Positions 24,495 through 35,523 of a DNA stretch of 64,000 nt are shown piece by piece. The notes under the pieces are model-generated. The model ran no database searches. It saw only the letters and a list, made by a program, of their open reading frames with translations, and had not been told where the DNA came from. The stretch's first letter is position 1. Each line of letters starts with the position of its first letter. Source of the DNA: Posidonia oceanica (Eukaryota; Streptophyta; Magnoliopsida; Alismatales; Posidoniaceae); the NCBI GenBank assembly GCA_037176725.1, contig JAZBRS010000049.1, positions 31,302,001 to 31,366,000 of the forward strand, read 5' to 3'. Both the position numbers and the translations under genes were made by a program.

Positions 24495-27400
24495 TTAATT
24501 GTCGGAGCCAGAGTCAGCCACCGCCGGAGCCAAAGGGTCTGAAGCGATTTCAGCAGCCTGGGCAGAGACATCGGGCACAGGAGTGGAGATGTTCACAATT
24601 CCAATAGAATAAGCAATATTTTGGACAGCTTGATCCCAATTTTGCTGCATATGGTGAATAGCTTGATAAAGAACCGCAGAATCTTGTCCTGTGAGGAGAG
24701 AATCTGCCCAAGAAGTTAGCAGAGAGATAATTTAAAAGACTAACGAAATAGAATTTCTACAATTGTTCTTAAAAATCTTAGAATTCCGATTCAGCCAAAG
24801 ACACCATAAGATTGCCAAGACCAACATATTCCAAAATCACTTGCATAAATTAAATTTAGTCCAAGAGAACAAAGTAAATATCCGACCAATATTCATATTA
24901 TCCAAGCCAAAAGAATTTTGCAAAAAGAAGGTCCACACCCCCTTAGCCATGATACATTGAAGAAAAATATGCCTTGAAGATTCTACTGCACACCCATAAA
25001 AGACAAATCCAATATATCCTACTAATGTGAATTTTAATTAACCGCAAGTACACGGTGTATTATGTAGTACGTATGCAAAATACGGGTTGATCCCACAGAG
25101 AATAATGTTTCAAAGCACAAAGATTAATTATCAATTATTGAAATGAGAGGTTGAGAGTGATGATGATTAAGAACTAGATAATTAAATAGACGGTAACTAA
25201 AACTAGAAGATATAATCAGATTAATTAAAAGCTAGGATTTCGAATCCATTTATGTAAAATACACTATGCATGATTAAATCCACTCTCTGTCTCTCTTCAT
25301 GATCTAAATAGTTTACTCAATGGTTCTTATCCTAACAAGCATAACCTATATGCAATGCACCATAGATTATCAAGTCCTAAGATAAAATCACACAAAACAA
25401 ACTAAATCAAATGATATACGATAGATCTGAGATTGTATACACAACTCCTAAGTTATTCTTCCCAAAGCATAGATTAAAAAGATATTATCAATATTAATCT
25501 ATCAAAATTTATCAAATAATGAATGATCTATGTAATATACATCCAGTCTACGTAATCATAGCATTTAAGCATGAGAAGACAAAGATGAACTTAATCACAA
25601 CATATGCAATAACATAAACTTTATCTAAACCCTAAATCTAGAAACGTAGCCAAGCATGATAATGAAAAACATTAAAGTAAAAGAAAGAGAAAGAGAAGAG
25701 CAAGACATGATTAAGAATTAAGATAAAAAAATGAAATTGCATTAATAAAATACATTGATTATAGAAACTAAGCTTAAAGAACTTTAAAACAATGGAAGAA
25801 AATAATCTAAGCCTAATGTGGAAGATGATAGATCCTTATGTACAAGATCCAGCCTCCCTAGGGTTTACATAATGGTCTCTTTTATAGGCTTACAATGGCT
25901 TAGTAATCACGGAAACAAATCCAGATACAACTTAGGAAACTGAATTTCAATTACAAGATATTTCCAAAATATTTATGTGACGGCCAAAGACTGAGTCAAC
26001 ATGGTCTTCCCTGGGCGCCTAGGAGGCGCCAACTGGCCCGAGATTAGCTCCAACTTGGTTAATTCTGTTATAGTATCTTCCTCCTCGTGTTCACACATGT
26101 GAAAAAAGTGTACTCGATATCTTACACGGATTTACATTTCTTGTATCCTTAGATTTGCATTTCTTTTTGTCTTTTATCATTTTTCTTTCTTCTTTTTCTC
26201 TTTTCTCTTCAAGTCCAAAGTTCCTGCATAAAATACCTCAAGTAATATTATTTATGAACAAAAGAGATAAATATGGACATAAAACATGTAAGAATAATGT
26301 GCTAATCACCTATCCATCCTTTTTTAGCTAGATTCTCTTTAGACAAAATCTTATCATGAATAACAAGCCATGTAAATACTTTTATCTCAAGAGAGACCTT
26401 ACATTTCCAAATATTCCCTGCATGTAGTGCCCTAAGTCCTCCATCATTCAATAAAGCATAACATGATTTAACAGAATATATCTTATTTGAAGAAACTAAC
26501 CAAGAAATAGAAGCATTTTCTGGGTTCAGTACAAGGGATTCCAAGATGGCATTGAAGTTTAACAGTTGATTTTTTTTTTTTGTGCTACTGGGGAATTGGG
26601 ATCAAAAGGCATGAATATATTTAGGTCATTTCTTCTGAATTTAGAAAATAATCTAGCCACTGTAAACTTCTTGCCCACTGCTAAATCATATAAATCCGGC
26701 AGAGAGTATTTTAGGGTCATGCCATCTGCCCATTTGTTTTCCCAGAAAATAGCAGATTCCCCATTGTTAATATTGAAACTTGAGAATGCACAGAAAATAG
26801 GAATGCAACTTCTGAACTCCTGCCACAAGAGAGAGCTATTGCAAGAAGATACATTAAGCAATGTGCCAGACTGAAATTTTGAGAAATATCTGCTTCTTAT
26901 CAAATCAGGGTATTTAAGGTGAGAATTATGATCAAATAATTGCCATAGCAGCTTGCATTTCATTGCAAAATTAAAATTTCTCAAGTTGACAATACCCAGG
27001 CCATCTTGTTTTTTATCCCTACAAATGTTTTTCCATTTAACTAGGCAACAACCTTTTGAGGAACCAGATTGAGATTTCCACAAGAACCTACGTCTAATTT
27101 TATCTAGTTCCCGTCAACCTTGACAGGGAAGTGAAGAACAGAGAGATAATAAGTAGGTAAGGCATTAAGGACATAATTAATAAGTATAAGCCGGTACACC
27201 TAGAGATAGAAGATTTGCCTCCAAGTGTCCAATTTTGAGGTGAACTTATCCATAACAGGAGCCCAATCCTTGAAGGATGCTTTTTTGAAATGCAAAGGCA
27301 ATCCAAGATGTTTGATAGGGAGAGGCTGAGAAATGCAGCCTAGAATGTTACAGAGGTGCAGGAGCAGGTCCTCAGGCACACCCAGCCCTGAGATAGAAGA

Positions 27401-28534
27401 TTTTTCAAAGTTTATTTTTAAACCAGAGTATGCTTGAAAGCAGCATAGCACCCTTTTGAGGTTTGTCACTCCTTCAATAGAGAGGGTAAGAAAAATCACA
27501 GTGTCATCTGCATATTATATGTTCATGACAGAAGGCCCTGAATGAGGAAATTGAATGCCACTAAAAAGATTATTCTCTGCCCCTAACGCAAGCATTTTAT
27601 TTAAAATGTGAGTGGCAACAATGAATAGCAATGGATACAGAGGGTCTCCCTGTCTAAGTCCATTGGAGGAGCTAAAAAAACCTTTAGGGGATCCATTTAC
27701 CAATACAGAGAACTTAGCTGTAGAGATACACATATTGATCCATTGTATCCGTTTTTTCCCACAGCCAAGACTTTTGAGGGTGGAGGTAAGAAAATCCCAA
27801 TTGACATTATCAAAAGCCTTCTCAAAATCAAGCTTCAAGAGCAAACCAGGAATTCTAGAGGAATGCATAAAATTAAGTGTCTCTTGAGGAACCAAAAAAC
27901 AATCGTTGATATTACGGCCAGGCAGGAAAACACACTAAGATGCATCCAAGATGGAGTTCAGAATAGGACTAAACCGAGTTGCTAGACACTTGGAAAATAT
28001 TTTGTAGCTACTATTTAAAAGGCTAATAGGTTTGAAGTTTTGAATCCTCTCAGCATTTGATTTTTTGGGAATCAATGTGATGAAGGTTTGATTGATACTT
28101 CTGAGAGAGGAGTAATCCTCAGAAATGAATAAATAATCAAACATCCGGAGAATATCCCCTTTGATATCTTCCCAGAAATGCTGAAAGAAACATAAGGAAA
28201 ACCCATCTAGGCCAGGAGACTTTTCTCCTGGAAGAGAGAAGACACTCTTTCTAACCTCATCTACCGAAAAGGTTAATTCCAAGACAGATAGATTTAGGAT
28301 ATTCAATGGGAGAAGGTAATTCCAATCAAAATTCACTGAAGGACACTTTGGTTTGTTGAACAGTGAAAAGTAAAACTGCTCTAAGGATCTACGGATAACC
28401 ACAGGAGATGCAGCGTGGGTGCCGTTTATAAGAAGGGAGGAAATGGAGTTAAACCTTCTCCTACTATTAGCAATTTTGTAGAAAAAAAAGTATTGAGGTC
28501 TCCTTCTTTGAGCAATTGAATTCTAGATCTTTTG
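24495..28534 (-). pseudogene. LINE ORF2 remnant: reverse transcriptase plus zf-RVT domain
   Basis: From the right end: SRIQLLKEGD, then the RT fingers (EKSPGLDGFS; LIPKKSNAERIQNFKPISLLN), palm (LLKLDFEKAFDNVNWDFL, NGLRQGDPLYPLLF) and catalytic YADD near 27518, preceded by a stop codon. This is followed by LKINFEKSSISGLG and the thumb. The zf-RVT region (KVFTWLVIHDKILSKENLAKKGW) is cut by the 25022-26308 insertion and resumes at 25017 with FYGCAVESSRHIFLQC; the frame is restored when one copy of CCTA is removed. The ORF ends at 24495 after an Ala/Pro/Asp-rich tail. Several stops and shifts make it inactive. Confidence 0.88.
25022..26308 (-). mobile_element. Solo-LTR-like insertion inside the LINE (1.29 kb)
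   Basis: Removing this block plus one copy of the flanking CCTA restores the LINE zf-RVT reading frame exactly, so the limits are well supported. On the minus strand it starts TGATTAGCAC and has a TATA box CTATAAAAGA (25887-25878), consistent with an LTR promoter. Its inner end carries ACCGCAAGTACACGGTGTA, a phrase I associate with widespread plant LTR elements. There is no coding capacity. The end is CATTAG, not a clean CA, so the class is inferred. Confidence 0.6.
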
Positions 28535-28549
28535 AAAGTAAACGAATGT
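28535..28549. repeat. LINE target-site duplication, right copy
   Basis: AAAGTAAACGAATGT, identical to 24205-24219. Confidence 0.85.
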
Positions 28550-28758
28550 CATATGTCAACTTTTTAAATTGTCATGTGGCATTGATTTACCAACTCACAT
28601 GACACTCCAAATGGCAATCCTTCAATGAGTTACTATACCAAGTGGTAATATTTGAAGGAATTTAAACCTTAAATTGTGTCTAGTGGCAATAATAATTTGA
28701 AGGAGTGTCAGTATTAATTTGAAGGAACTAAAATCCTAAACTGTTACTTTTTAAAGTA
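28550..28758 (-). mobile_element. Helitron-like copy B, right part (split by the LINE)
   Basis: Ends at 28758 with TACTTTAAAAAGTAACAG (minus), the Helitron 5' end lacking its first TCTATAC, cut off by the 3' end of copy A. Its left part lies before the LINE (about 24135-24219); TTGTCATGTGGCATTGATTT occurs on both sides, showing an internal repeat. Confidence 0.5.
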
Positions 28759-29501
28759 CCAGTGAATCGGACATGTGCAATGCACATATCAATTATACAT
28801 GCTTAATAATAAGATTGTAAAATATAATTATGAAATATCGTTTTCTCTTTTATCATTTGTAATTTTTACGAATACATTTTCAAATGTAATATGAAAATAT
28901 GAGACTATGTTTACACTTGACATTAATTATTCACTTCTTTGAAATAAACTTTTGTAAAGATTATAAAACTAAATGAGTAAAAGTTAAAGGTCCCAAAATA
29001 TTATTTAATATTAACAATATTATTCCATATATTTAACAAATAATTTAACATATCTATTCTAAGAAATATTAAAGAAATCATTGTGATATGAATTTTTATA
29101 ATACAATATGAATTTCTAAATAACATGTACCATTTATAACAAAATGAATAATATTTTTTAATATCACCTAATTTTAAAACTTCAAAAGAATAACAATGAA
29201 AAATATAAATTATACAAATACTCGAAATTTAAAACAACACACACATGGTGTGGGAATAATTTTGAAAAGTTACAATATGGTAAAATTTTAATTTTATTAT
29301 AATAAGTGATTATTAAATCTCAATTGGATGGAATTGGAAGAGTTTTGAGAAAATGAAAAGTCTTAATCTACGTCATACCATATGTCAACTTTTGCATGTT
29401 TAAACATGCTAGGTGTTAAGTTTTGAAAAGGACTTATCATACTAAGTGTCAATATTCAAAGAAATCAAAATCTAAACTGTTACTTTTTAAAGTAGTATAG
29501 A
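28759..29501 (-). mobile_element. Non-autonomous Helitron (copy A, 743 bp)
   Basis: Minus-strand 5' end TCTATACTACTTTAAAAAG at 29501 preceded by A; 3' end CTGG (28762-28759) followed by T, fitting insertion between A and T. A stem formed by ATGTGCA/TGCACAT sits about 11 bases before CTGG, as in Helitron 3' ends. No coding capacity and no target duplication, as expected. Confidence 0.72.
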
Positions 29502-29938
29502 TAAAAGAAATTACTAATTTTTATTTGAATCAATAAAAATAGATATTAAATAATATCACATTAAATTATTATTATTGGTTTCATGTAATCAAAGATATAA
29601 AGATCTTATGTAATATCAAATTCTTAATAATTTAGCTTATTATTTTATATTTATAATTAACAATTTTCCTTTAATAGATGTTCATGAATATAATTAATTG
29701 CAAAGAGAATAAGGTTTTAATTTGTATTTACAAATCATGTGGATATTAAGCATCATAAGGCTTATGACATGTCATACTTTGATTTGATATCAATAAAGAA
29801 GATGCACATGTCATATCATGTATCATGTTCTTAACAAACATTCAAGCCACGTGGCATACTCTTAATAAACATTTCAGCCATGTGGCATGCTCTCATAACA
29901 CTTTTAAGTCAAACTACTGCCTTTTAAAGTAGTATAGA
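29502..29938 (-). mobile_element. Helitron-like copy E, 5' part
   Basis: Starts (minus) TCTATACTACTTTAAAAGG at 29938, directly joined to the 3' CTAG of copy D. No 3' hairpin/CTRR was found before copy A, so E is either truncated or interrupted by A. Confidence 0.5.
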
Positions 29939-30993
29939 CTAGTTGAACAAGTACGTGCAATACATGAAATAACAATAAAAACAAAAATATAATTTTAAGA
30001 AATATACAATATAAATTTATCAAAAGAAAAATGAATAAACTTGTTTGAAAACCAATGATTTTATCTATATTGGATTATCTAATGTGACAAAAAAATACAT
30101 ATTTTCCAATATTAAAATTTTAGATTATTGAGGACTTGACATTATAAGTTAAAAGACTCAAATTCTCTCACCACAACCATCTAATTCACCAATATTACCA
30201 AAAAGTCTATGCTTACTTCCTCAGATAACTCAAAAAACTTTCAAGAGAAATTACAAGCATATTAGTAATATGACTACAAGCATAATGTACTGGCACATTC
30301 GGAGCAAAGTCCAAAAAGCAGGTATCTGCCCCCCTCTCGTAAAGAGATTCAGTGGTTGTTCTAAAGCTCCATTGGGTAGTTACTTCCTTCAAAGGGAACT
30401 GTATGTGATACTTCTGCATCATACGGTTCCATTCTGAGCTTCTGTCATTAGTCTACTTTCTTTGCCTCATCTTGAATACACTTGTGTACCTTTTTGCGCA
30501 TCACCTTCCAAAGTCTTTTATGTTGAATAAGCGAATGAGAATGGCAGGCATGTAGTCACTCTCTCGCTTCATTGTAGACTTATCATTATAAATTAAAAGT
30601 CTTTTATTATTGATGCTAAATGAGAAAATACTACCATATGTTAAAAACACTTTCATTCCCTTCACAGCGGAGTATAGATATATATTTATGTATCTTGAAT
30701 AATAATAATTATGAGATGTTAAGAATAACTATGTCAATACTTAAGTACATTAAGTGGCTTACAATAAATTAGTTGGTTAAATTAAATAAATATTTTATTT
30801 TCTACGTTGTGCAATGTTTGTAATTTTAAAAACATAGAGAAACCAAATATATGTCATATGTTAACTTCTATTAAAATATATATATATATATAAATTCAAA
30901 TGATACTTTTTGAAAGACTTGTCATGCTGTCTAGTAATATTTTAAGGGACTAAAATCCCGACTCTGTTGATATTTTAAAGTAGTATATATAGA
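29939..30993 (-). mobile_element. Non-autonomous Helitron (copy D, 1.06 kb)
   Basis: Minus-strand 5' end TCTATATATACTACTTTAAA at 30993 preceded by A. The 3' end is CTAG at 29942-29939, with a GTA-TTGCACG-TAC stem-like sequence just upstream. It contains an AT microsatellite (about 30875-30892) and no genes; the only sizeable open frame (30213-30422 minus) is unrecognised. Confidence 0.68.
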
Positions 30994-31383
30994 TAAATAA
31001 AATGAAAATGAAAATAAAATTGAATGTAAATAAATATTATTTAGCTTGAAGTAAATAAAAATAAAAGATAATTTCTTATGGAATACCAAATGTTGTAAAA
31101 TTTTAAGTTATAGTTTCTTTTATGCCTAGTGCATCAATACAATTAAATGCTTTGATATTAAATGGGTCTTCATAAAATATGCCACAATAAAATGACCATA
31201 AGACTCATAGTATGGTATTTTTTTGATTTAATATGAACGTAGAGAGAACCAAATGTTATGTCATGTGTCGTGCTTTCAATATTCTTTCAAATCTTCTGTC
31301 ATGCTCTCAATATACTCTTAATTCATGAGATATTCTTTCAAGGTCATAAAACACAAAACTGTTGATTTTTAAAGTAATATAGA
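30994..31383 (-). mobile_element. Helitron-like copy F, 5' part
   Basis: The minus strand starts TCTATATTACTTTAAAAA at 31383 (or at a second TC, 31390). Body phrases match the other copies. No separate 3' end was found before copy D. Confidence 0.45.
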
Positions 31384-31666
31384 CTATAGATTATCATATA
31401 TTAATTACAACTTTATTTGTCAAAGACAATATAGAACTGACACAAATCTTGTCATACTCAAACCATTTTTCAGTGGAAACTAGCCATGACTTCCACTTCC
31501 TTTGTACATGACATTTTGAGCCATGTTAGGCTTCTCCTAACACTTGACTTTCACCAAAAAGTGAAAATATGTCATCACATTGTACTTGCTATTGCATAAT
31601 TTCTAACTAGACAATCCGTGAAGAACTTTTCTCATGGTACACTAAAAGACTTGCACCATGCACACA

Positions 31667-32155
31667 TCAAAAAACCGAGTCCCATATCGACGCTTGTGGC
31701 AAATCCTCCAACTCACCTATCTCACTCGAAACAGTCTGAGGCGGGGACAACATCATGGCCTCCGCCAACTCCGTCCACATCTCCGGCCAATCCGCCTCCA
31801 CCTCACCACCCTCCCACCCACCTCCCCACCCCGCCCTCATCCCCGGAGACGTCACCCCAGCCCTCAACCGCACCACCTTAGCCGCCGCCTCCGCCGCGGC
31901 CGACCTTATGTCAGCCGGGCTCAAGCTCCGGGGCCTCGGGTACGTCTCAGCAGACTCCGGGAAGTTGAGCGTCGCCTCGTGGCCCCGGAGACTGAGCGCG
32001 GCCACGTCGTAGGCCGCCGCGGCCATCTCCGCCGACTGGAAGCTCCCGAGCCATATCCTCGACTTCTTCCCGGGCTCTCGAATCTCCGACACCCACTTCC
32101 CCCACTTCCTCTTGCGAATGCCGCGGTAGCCACCTTTGCTTGCTGGCGGTGCCAT
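31667..32155 (-). CDS. AP2/ERF transcription factor, DREB subfamily (ERF021-like)
   Basis: Single-exon gene, 162 aa. Residues about 9-66 form one AP2/ERF DNA-binding domain: [20 protein letters not shown], then [19 protein letters not shown] and LNFPE. Val in the WVSEI strand is the DREB signature (CRT/DRE-type GCC-core binding). A single AP2 domain, no introns and short length fit DREB groups II/III. The C-terminus is Ala/Trp-rich and acidic ([10 protein letters not shown]), plausible for activation. A TATA box lies at 32215-32223, about 60 bp before the ATG. The locus is a GC-rich island in AT-rich, Helitron-filled DNA. I recall Arabidopsis ERF021 (At1g71450) next to the PPR gene At1g71460; a homologue of that PPR gene is at 54951-56984 here, so orthology is likely but inferred from memory. 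Confidence 0.9.
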   Translation of the reverse strand: MAPPASKGGYRGIRKRKWGKWVSEIREPGKKSRIWLGSFQSAEMAAAAYDVAALSLRGHEATLNFPESAETYPRPRSLSPADIRSAAAEAAAKVVRLRAGVTSPGMRAGWGGGWEGGEVEADWPEMWTELAEAMMLSPPQTVSSEIGELEDLPQASIWDSVF

Positions 32156-32214
32156 TTTGATGGTTCTACTTCTACGGCGAGGTGGCTGAGACTGAGAGAG
32201 ATGTGATTGGAAGG

Positions 32215-32223
32215 TTTAAATAG
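32215..32223 (-). promoter_or_regulatory. TATA box of the ERF gene
   Basis: CTATTTAAA on the minus strand, about 60 bp upstream of the ATG at 32155, a normal plant core-promoter distance with a short leader. Confidence 0.6.
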
Positions 32224-33391
32224 ATTGTGAGGGGTGCACTTGAGCAGCTTCCTAGCAGATGCGTGGATGATGGAAGCTTGTCCTACAGTGTTTATCAGAT
32301 TAGCTACGTGAGTAACGTGATGACAACAAAACATTAACACCAACCACTGATATGTGGTCATTATCTGTGTACACTGAAGAAACAGTGGATTGTTGTTCTC
32401 AGAGGGTTGAGTTAGAAAAGAACAGCTGGATCCTAGTGGATAGATCATATATGGGAGTGATTGACTACGGTCTACACGCTTTCTGGTGAAAAATAATAAA
32501 ATATCATGTGTATCAATCACATCTTTGGCAAAATCAAGAAGACATGGATTCAGGATTCCAGCTGTGAAACTTGAATCAATGAGAGTAAGAAGTTCAAAAT
32601 CCTGAGGCAGGGTCCATATACAGGCCGTACATTATACGAAATGGAGCCACGGGTGCATGGGGACGTTTTTGTTGATATGTTTGGACTTTTGTTGCCAGTG
32701 GTTGGGTGGGCAGACGGTACCGGATTTTTATTAGCAAAATCCAATTTTTTCTTAATGTAGAGAGACACAGATGATTGTGTTGAACAAAGTTGAGCACTCC
32801 ACCGAAGTTTTGAATCTGTTCATGTTTTATGTTGACATAAAATGTTATAAGAATTCATTGCTAGAAATTGCTTATTAAGAAGCAGTATTTCCATGTTTTT
32901 TCTTCATTGCCATAAGCCATTCTTCCCCATCCAAATGCAGCTCTTGGCAAAAGTTTGATCACACCTATGAGTTCCAAATATCAACATAAACATGAGAAAA
33001 GATGCTGCCAACGTATGGATTGATTGAGACAATAAAAACAATAGAAGCAACGTCAGTCTGTATTGAATTGTATCTGCCAAGATAATGGTGCACATAGAAG
33101 AGAAAGAAAGCATCAAGCAACTTCTCTTGTACATTGCTACCAGAACAATATCAATTACCAATGCATTAAAGTGGAACAGCTGCATGCTGAATGCAGATTA
33201 CAGTTCAGCTTGTTGTGGTTGGTGAATAAAATAAAAAAACCTGTCCACAGAAATACAATAAAATATTTGTACTTACAGGCACACACTTCTTATTTTATAT
33301 TTCTTATCTACAACAGCGAAATTAAAACAGTTGCATGTTTCTTTCGTGTTTACCCATGCATACACAAGGGCTTTTTCAAGTCTCCGATTTA
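32224..33391. other. ERF upstream/intergenic region, no gene seen
   Basis: Presumed promoter of the ERF gene, then AT-rich intergenic DNA up to the copia insertion. Open frames here (for example 33063-33392 plus) show no homology I recognise. Confidence 0.5.
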
Positions 33392-33396
33392 AATCC

Positions 33397-33624
33397 TGTA
33401 AGTAAGTGGTCAAGGAAGACCACAAAGACTGGGGAAGTTAGAGATTCGGAAAATATATTTTTGGAAAATCAAGAGGCAGTTAGGGGTCGAGGTTATAAGT
33501 GAAACGGTAGTCTTCATTACAAATAAATGTTATCTTTATCTAAGAAAAACACAAGTAAACATTGGATACAAAATCTAAAAAAATTTATTAACCGGAGCTC
33601 CTAACATAGATAAGAAAACCATCA
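33397..33624 (+). repeat. copia 5' LTR
   Basis: Begins TGTAAGTAAGTGG and ends AAAACCATCA. It differs from the 3' LTR mostly by A/T where the 3' copy has G/C, the pattern left by deamination of methylated cytosine. Confidence 0.9.
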
Positions 33625-33626
33625 AG

Positions 33627-33637
33627 TGGTATCAGAG
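33627..33637 (+). other. copia primer-binding site
   Basis: TGGTATCAGAG two bases after the LTR, matching initiator-Met tRNA; the next base is T instead of C. Confidence 0.85.
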
Positions 33638-33639
33638 TT

Positions 33640-34020
33640 TGAAAAACTCACCTTCCAGTGACACCGATCACCTCCCTCTGCTTTGCCTCGCTCCGCCGCA
33701 CCGTCCGCCGCTCGATCCGCCTCTTCCTTGGTCGATCTCTCCTGCGCCAACCATGCTTCCTTTGTCGAAATCCCCTCTACCTTGCTCGCCCCGCCGCACG
33801 GTTCGCCGCACGATCCGCCGCTCGACATCCTCCCTTCGACGCTTTCCCGCTCCGGCGTTTCCTCTGCCCTCAGCCTCCTCCGCTCGCCCTCAGCCCTCTC
33901 CCACTCTGACGAGTGTGGTTTGTGCCTTCTCCCACTCTGATCGTAGCTTTTTCCGCCGTGTTTTTCCTTCGCCCTTCGCCCTTCGCCCTAGCCGTGTTTT
34001 TTCTCACTGAGTTTGAACTT
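33640..34020 (+). other. GC-rich leader of the copia element
   Basis: About 380 bases of C/G-rich, Pro/Arg/Ser-coding-like sequence (repeated CCGCCGC and GCCCTTC phrases) between primer-binding site and gag, unlike the AT-rich rest of the element. Open in three frames but without homology; probably untranslated leader or captured host DNA. Confidence 0.45.
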
Positions 34021-34309
34021 TGGGCTTCTCTTTTTTTTTACTTTTTGGAAGTATCTTCATTGAGATAAAATACTCCCACACACTACTGAACTGCATTAAT
34101 AATTTTTTGTTATACTACTCAGTTATTTAGTTATTCCTGCCATTAAATTTACTGTTTCATGTTAATTTGTTCTTATCATTAGTTAACTAATGAATTATTT
34201 GATTAAAAAATTAGAAATTATGTATTTGATTAAAATCAGTATTTTTGTTCTTATTTACTGTGCATTAAAAATTCTGAAATTAAAAAAATATTTTTCTAGA
34301 TCTACTCAA

Positions 34310-35521
34310 ATGACTGCTAGCAAGCTGATCACCACTGAGTTGGCAAAGATGGAGAAATTGAATGGAATTAACTATAAGATGTGGCACCAGAAAATAAAAT
34401 ATGCTTTAATTTATGATAATCTGGAATATGTCATAGAATCCAATGCTCCGGAACTTGATAGTAATGCCTCTGAGGTGGAAGTCAAGAAACAGGAGAAATG
34501 GAAAATTGATGACGAAAAGGCAAGGAGTCTCATGTTTATGTTCATGGAAGATAGTCTCATAATTTTTTTTGAGACTCACGACACCACATAGAGTCTATGA
34601 AATGCTTTGAAGGAGAAGTATGATAAAACCACTGAAATCAATGCTCAACTTCTCCTTCAGAAGTATAACTCCTGCAAAATGCAAGAGAAACAGAGTGTCG
34701 TGGAACATGTGAACAACATGATAGTTATGGCAAAAGATTTATCTATTGTAGGAATTCCAATTCTAGAAAAACTACAAGTAGCAACTATACTTAATAGTTT
34801 GCCAAATAGTTTTGATATGGTGACCACATCTATGAGATCAAACCCATCCCTTCAACTCTCAGAATTGCCAGCAATGTTGGGAACTGAACAAGATATCATG
34901 TCTAGCCGCCGGAAGCAAGAGTTGAATCTGGAAGAAGCCAACTTTGCGCAAAGAAAGCCCAGGAAGGACAAAGACCATAACAGGAGGAATGCACCAAACA
35001 ATGATGGAAATAAAGGCAAGGCACTGAAACAGAAAGCAAACAAGAGAGTCTTCATTGGCGTAGTGGAATGCAATAATATTGTTGTGCCAAGCTCAGATGA
35101 TTGGTGGGTAGTTTCTAGTGCTACTCGTTATATTGCAAAGATAAAGAAAGGGCTAGAATCCTTCAAGGAGATCAAATCTGGTGAGCAACGCATTTACATG
35201 GGAAACAACACATATCTGAATGTGGAAGGCGTTGGCTCTTACTGATTAGATCTGGGAGACAGTATTATGATCTTGAAGGATGTCTTCTATGTACCTGGGA
35301 TTAGGGGCAATCTCATTTCTGTACCTACACTCGTAAAGAATGGCTTGGAAGTTCATTTTTACAACAAGCGTGTGTCTATTGGAAAGGACAATAAAGTACT
35401 TGCCATGGGAGTGTTTGTCCCAGAACATGATTTATTTCGTATTTCTGTAATAGACAAGGAAATAAATAATATAGATAGCATTTTTTATTATTCTTTGTGT
35501 TTATTGTCTGATTGTGATTTA
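34310..35521 (+). pseudogene. copia gag and degenerate protease
   Basis: Starts MTASKLITTELAKMEKLNG with LNGINYKMWHQKI, the UBN2-type gag signature. It continues across stops near 34590 and 34598 with the conserved STSLQL-like region (NPSLQLSEL). A Lys/Arg/Asn-rich nucleocapsid-like stretch follows, but the CCHC knuckle is not recognisable. At about 35097 the protease reads WWVVSSATRYI: the catalytic Asp-Ser-Gly is lost. The region ends with LKDVFYVPGIRGNLISV, typical of copia before integrase. Confidence 0.85.
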
Positions 35522-35523
35522 TG

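Larger units (their letters stand above)
24220..28534 (-). mobile_element. 5'-truncated L1-type LINE with 15-bp target duplication
   Basis: The element is on the minus strand: poly-A tail (plus-strand T run 24220-24229) at the left, reverse-transcriptase ORF up to 28534 at the right, and perfect 15-bp direct repeats outside. The endonuclease domain and ORF1 are missing, so insertion was 5'-truncated just upstream of the RT. It is interrupted at 25022-26308 by a solo-LTR-like insertion and is itself inserted in Helitron-like sequence. Confidence 0.88.

Noticed and set aside
31658..32206. Plus-strand Pro/Arg-rich open frames opposite the ERF gene
   Set aside because: Shadow frames of a GC-rich AP2/ERF coding sequence on the minus strand.
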